From NCBI GenBank assembly GCA_964400865.1, contig CAYNWG010000006.1:1-41337 (forward strand): a stretch of 41,337 nucleotides of DNA, given 5' to 3'. The DNA comes from DAOQVB01 sp964400865. GTDB lineage: Bacteria; Patescibacteriota; Microgenomatia; UBA1400; PJMF01. Made by a program: the position numbers and the translations under genes. Positions 39,037 through 41,337 of this stretch are shown one piece after another. A model generated the notes under the pieces. That model ran no database searches. It was not told where the DNA came from and saw only the letters and a list, made by a program, of their open reading frames with translations. Positions within the stretch are counted from its first letter, which is position 1. Each line of letters opens with the position of its first letter.

Positions 39037-39810
39037 ATGTTCAGCTCAATCACCAAATATCATGAGTTACTGAGTGAGCTTACCAAGCGCGAGGTTAAGC
39101 AACGGTACAAGCAATCTGTGCTTGGGTACGCTTGGGTCATGCTCAATCCGTTTTTTCAAATGTTAGTCATGGCGTTTGTCTTCAATTTTTTACTCAGAGT
39201 GCAAGATCTGGGCGTACCCTATGCCATTTTCTTATATGCCGGGCTCTTGCCTTGGACGCTATTCGCGAATTCGCTTGGTAGCAGCGTCAATGCACTAGTT
39301 GGTAATGCTGGTTTACTCACCAAAATTTATTTTCCCAGAGAAATTTTCATCCTAAGTACTATTTTGGCCAAAATGATAGACTTCCTCCTTGCCTCAACAG
39401 TTTTTGTTGCTATGATGATTTGGTACCAAATTCCTATAACCTGGAATGTGCTGTGGTTTGTGCCAATTTTCTTAATTCAGATGCTTTTCACCTATGGACT
39501 TTCACTGATCGTCGCCGCTTTTAATTTGTTTTACAGAGATATACAATATATTTTAGGCTTAGTGATTATGGTCTGGATGTACCTTACGCCCGTTATTTAC
39601 CCCACCGAGATGTTTCCCGATCGATATCGCTTTATTTTCCAACTCAATCCCATGGCAGTATTCGTCAATGCCTATCGCCAAGTTATCTTGGGTGGGGGAG
39701 CGCCAAACTTCATGAGCTTGGGTATTGGTTTATTCGTCTCAGTTGTACTAACAATTATTGGCTATGGGATTTTCAAGAAATTAGAAGGTCAATTTGCAGA
39801 TGTAGTTTAG
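39037..39810 (+). CDS. ABC-2 type polysaccharide exporter permease (Wzm/TagG-like)
   Basis: About 257 aa with six membrane segments, the membrane half of an ABC exporter for lipid-linked polysaccharide or teichoic-acid-like polymer. The N-terminus has the family's amphipathic block (LLSELTKREVKQRYKQSVLG, then YAWVMLNPFFQML), followed by FLYAGLLPWTLFANSL, LLTKIYFPREIF, AAFNLFYRDIQYI, YLTPVIYP and LNPMAVFVNAYR. These match TagG/Wzm/RfbA-type permeases. The start at ATG 39037 is set by the TACAAT box. The expected ATPase partner is at 40148, beyond the assembly gap. Confidence 0.93.
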   Translation: MFSSITKYHELLSELTKREVKQRYKQSVLGYAWVMLNPFFQMLVMAFVFNFLLRVQDLGVPYAIFLYAGLLPWTLFANSLGSSVNALVGNAGLLTKIYFPREIFILSTILAKMIDFLLASTVFVAMMIWYQIPITWNVLWFVPIFLIQMLFTYGLSLIVAAFNLFYRDIQYILGLVIMVWMYLTPVIYPTEMFPDRYRFIFQLNPMAVFVNAYRQVILGGGAPNFMSLGIGLFVSVVLTIIGYGIFKKLEGQFADVV

Positions 39811-39819
39811 TTGCGCTTA

Positions 39820-39919
39820 NNNNNNNNNNNNNNNNNNNNNNNNNNNNNNNNNNNNNNNNNNNNNNNNNNNNNNNNNNNNNNNNNNNNNNNNNNNNNNNNN
39901 NNNNNNNNNNNNNNNNNNN
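39820..39919. other. Assembly gap (100 N)
   Basis: Exactly 100 N, the conventional placeholder for a gap of unknown length. Sequence order and distance across it are therefore not certain. At least one gene is cut by it. Confidence 0.98.
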
Positions 39920-40016
39920 CACTATCGCAAGCTGCCGTTAAAATAACGGCTAGCAGAGCCGACAACAACCAGTTGGGAAGTTTATCTGCAAGGTTTCTAA
40001 GGTTTTCTTTGATCAT
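39920..40016 (-). CDS. N-terminus of a membrane protein cut by the assembly gap (contested)
   Basis: On the minus strand ATG 40016 opens a frame of 32 residues into the gap. It has a charged amphipathic start (MIKENLRNLADKLPN), then a hydrophobic helix (WLLSALLAVILTAAC), a normal signal-anchor or lipoprotein-like N-terminus. A perfect TATAAT box lies 10 nt upstream, as for other genes here. The competing reading is a + strand frame open from the gap to TGA 40132-40134, encoding a C-terminal membrane helix (FSLIILIVIISFSILKRF) and a 28-residue tail. That would fit a gene between permease and ATPase. Both frames cover the same bases and only one is likely real; I favour the minus strand. Confidence 0.5.
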
Positions 40017-40026
40017 ATTGATCGTT

Positions 40027-40032
40027 ATTATA
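40027..40032 (-). promoter_or_regulatory. -10 box for the gap-truncated minus gene
   Basis: Perfect TATAAT on the minus strand, 10 nt before ATG 40016. It is the main reason for preferring the minus-strand reading of the sequence beside the gap. Confidence 0.4.
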
Positions 40033-40147
40033 TCATTTAGTATTCTGAAACGTTTCGTCGTACGGCAAACCATGATGCTTGCACCAACCGTGCGGGAGTT
40101 TGAGCCTCCAGTGGCAAAACCGGAGTGTCTGTGAAACAATATGAGGC

Positions 40148-40873
40148 ATGAGCGAGGCTGCAATACACATTGATCACGTCTCCAAACTCTTTCGCAAACA
40201 AAAGCAGAAGACGTTTAAGGAGTTTTTACCAGCATTGTTTGGTGGTAAAACCACCAGCGAAACTTTTTGGGCTCTCAGCGATGTTGATCTAGAAATTAAA
40301 AAAGGGGAATCATTTGGCATTATTGGTCCCAATGGGAGTGGCAAAAGTACTTTACTGAAGCTGATCGCGGGGGTAACCAAGCCCACTAAGGGGGCCATTA
40401 CAGTTACTGGCCGGATTGCGCCGCTAATTGAGTTGGGAGCAGGTTTTCATCCAGAACTGACGGGTAGAGAGAATGTAGTGCTCAATGGTGTGATTTTGGG
40501 AATGAAGCGGGCAGAGGTAGAACATAAGTTCAAAGACATTGTGGATTTTGCCGAATTGTGGGAATTTATAGATCAACCAGTTAAGCATTATAGTAGTGGG
40601 ATGTACCTGCGCCTAGCATTTGCCGTGGCTGTGCATACAGATCCAGAAATACTACTTATTGATGAAATTTTAGCTGTTGGAGACGCGTCGTTTCAGGCAA
40701 AGTGTATGGCTAAGATGCATGAATATCGGGAGCAAGGCAGAACGATAATTATCGTGACGCATGCAATGGAAACGGTGAGTAGTTTTTGTGACCGAGCGGT
40801 GTTTTTGAAACAGGGGCAAGTGCAAAAACTAGGAGAAGCAAAAAGTGTGGTTGAGGCGTATACAACAGCATAA
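40148..40873 (+). CDS. ABC polysaccharide exporter ATPase (Wzt/TagH-like)
   Basis: Nucleotide-binding subunit of an ABC-2 glycan exporter, 241 aa. Walker A GPNGSGKST; the family-specific GRIAPLIELGAGFHPELTGR and ENVVLNGVILGM; signature YSSGMYLRLAFA; Walker B ILLIDEILAVGD; and the switch His in VTHAM. It stops after the ATPase core, so it lacks the C-terminal carbohydrate-binding domain of O9a-type Wzt proteins. The exporter therefore probably does not read a terminal cap that way. An imperfect extended -10 element (TGAAACAAT, 40132-40140) lies 7 nt before the ATG. The partner permease is at 39037. Confidence 0.94.
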   Translation: MSEAAIHIDHVSKLFRKQKQKTFKEFLPALFGGKTTSETFWALSDVDLEIKKGESFGIIGPNGSGKSTLLKLIAGVTKPTKGAITVTGRIAPLIELGAGFHPELTGRENVVLNGVILGMKRAEVEHKFKDIVDFAELWEFIDQPVKHYSSGMYLRLAFAVAVHTDPEILLIDEILAVGDASFQAKCMAKMHEYREQGRTIIIVTHAMETVSSFCDRAVFLKQGQVQKLGEAKSVVEAYTTA

Positions 40874-40876
40874 AAC

Positions 40877-40904
40877 TTGATTATTTTTTCAACAGACTTA
40901 TAAT
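40877..40904 (+). promoter_or_regulatory. Promoter for the 99-aa protein
   Basis: TTGATT (40877-40882), a 16-nt spacer and perfect TATAAT (40899-40904), 10 nt before ATG 40915. It is the best complete -35/-10 promoter in the window. The upstream ATG 40903 overlaps the -10 box and is not the likely start. Confidence 0.6.
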
Positions 40905-40914
40905 GGTGGGCATT

Positions 40915-41214
40915 ATGACAGAAAAAGAACGAAGTTTTCTTATTCCAGGTAGTAGTCCAGAGCTAGAAGTACTTAAAATAATGCCAGATGTTGGGGAACC
41001 ACTTACTGTTTATACTAGGTTTCCAGAGAATCTGGGAGGAAAAACCACTTTTGATAGGAGTCAATTAGCTAAGATATTACCAGGGCTGACAGAAGCCCAA
41101 ATAGCTGCGCTATTTCTGCACCATGCATCTGGTGGACAGGTTGAAGTTTTAGACTCTAGTGATGGAGAGTTAGTGGAAGACGTTCCGGGAACGGAAACCG
41201 AAACCACAGAGTGA
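40915..41214 (+). CDS. Hypothetical acidic protein, 99 aa
   Basis: Not recognised. The start at ATG 40915 (MTEKERSFLIPGSSPELEVL) is chosen from the promoter position. The protein is soluble, with a central segment that may be helical (FDRSQLAKILPGLTEAQIAA) and a very acidic, Thr-rich disordered tail (ELVEDVPGTETETTE). No Cys and no known motif. It ends 23 nt from a convergent partial gene. Confidence 0.65.
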   Translation: MTEKERSFLIPGSSPELEVLKIMPDVGEPLTVYTRFPENLGGKTTFDRSQLAKILPGLTEAQIAALFLHHASGGQVEVLDSSDGELVEDVPGTETETTE

Positions 41215-41237
41215 CGTAACTGATCACCCTTAAGAAT

Positions 41238-41337
41238 TTATAATCTCTCTGCTTTATTGGCTTCAATGATGGCTGCAGCTCCGTGTCCAATACTTAATAG
41301 ATCTATTCCCAAAAGTGTTGGCAACAATGCAATAACT
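41238..41337 (-). CDS. 3' end of an unidentified gene, probably membrane protein
   Basis: On the minus strand the frame is open from the window edge to TAA (41240-41238), giving the final 32 residues. They include ALLPTLLGIDLLSIGHGAAA and end ANKAERL: a hydrophobic helix followed by a short charged tail. The family cannot be assigned. The region between this stop and the convergent gene (41215-41237) shows no clear terminator. Confidence 0.5.
   Translation of the reverse strand, partial: VIALLPTLLGIDLLSIGHGAAAIIEANKAERL

Noticed and set aside
1..41337. CRISPR arrays, tRNA/rRNA genes, insertion sequences, transposases, phage genes
   Set aside because: No regularly spaced repeats, transposase motifs or recognisable RNA genes were seen by eye; a covariance-model scan would be needed to exclude small RNAs.
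1..41337. TGA recoded as an amino acid (as in Gracilibacteria or Absconditabacteria)
   Set aside because: TGA ends several genes exactly at family-consistent C-termini and takes part in many ATGA overlaps; no gene needs TGA read-through.

Overview
The window is a low-GC, tightly packed bacterial scaffold. It contains one 100-N gap (39820-39919), which suggests a metagenome-assembled genome. Many genes overlap by 4 bp (ATGA) or are 0-30 nt apart. Shine-Dalgarno sequences are rare or weak. TGA is a normal stop. Most genes at the head of a transcription unit have a TATAAT-like box ending only 6-10 nt before the start codon, so their mRNAs should be leaderless or nearly so. With a zinc-module-less DnaX and a large expansion of GT-C membrane glycosyltransferases, this points to a Candidate Phyla Radiation (Patescibacteria) bacterium. 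That assignment is inference: no rRNA or ribosomal protein gene is present. Normal use of TGA as a stop argues against Gracilibacteria and Absconditabacteria.

Layout. (1) 1-81: the 3' end of an unidentified + strand gene. (2) 141-7762, minus strand: a housekeeping unit read as 363-aa single-pass membrane protein, gltX, two unknown genes, ybeY, dnaX, ybaB/ebfC, rdgB and an M29 aminopeptidase with its own promoter. (3) 7826-8476: trmD on the + strand, with a short C-terminus, overlapping rmlD tail to tail. (4) 8458-12354, minus strand: an LCP (LytR-CpsA-Psr) ligase, a 72-aa membrane protein and rmlB, rmlC, rmlD for dTDP-L-rhamnose. (5) 12396-37438: a 25-kb surface-glycan locus, mostly + strand. 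It holds a Wzx-type flippase, five GT2 and two GT4 glycosyltransferases, a GalE-like epimerase and ten large polytopic GT-C-like proteins. The ten fall into three sequence classes: two PTPS-related, five 'DE / SFGD-K' and three 'xARD'. Two of the ten, at 21806 and 36023, lie on the minus strand. (6) 37486-38214: a sugar-phosphate nucleotidyltransferase. (7) 38355-38993: two small membrane proteins behind AT-rich palindromes. (8) 39037-40873: an ABC-2 polysaccharide exporter (permease and ATPase) interrupted by the assembly gap and a contested gene fragment. (9) 40915-41214: a 99-aa unknown protein. (10) 41238-41337: the 3' end of a minus-strand gene.

How the parts could work together (inference). 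Nucleotide sugars (dTDP-rhamnose from RmlB/C/D, UDP-galactose from GalE, another from the nucleotidyltransferase) feed cytoplasmic GT2/GT4 enzymes that build lipid-linked oligosaccharides. The flippase, or the ABC exporter, moves these across the membrane. GT-C enzymes then add single sugars from polyprenyl-phosphate donors on the outer face, and the LCP protein attaches the product to the wall or surface. I recognise no initiating phosphoglycosyltransferase, polyprenyl-phosphate sugar synthase, Wzy polymerase or RmlA in the window.
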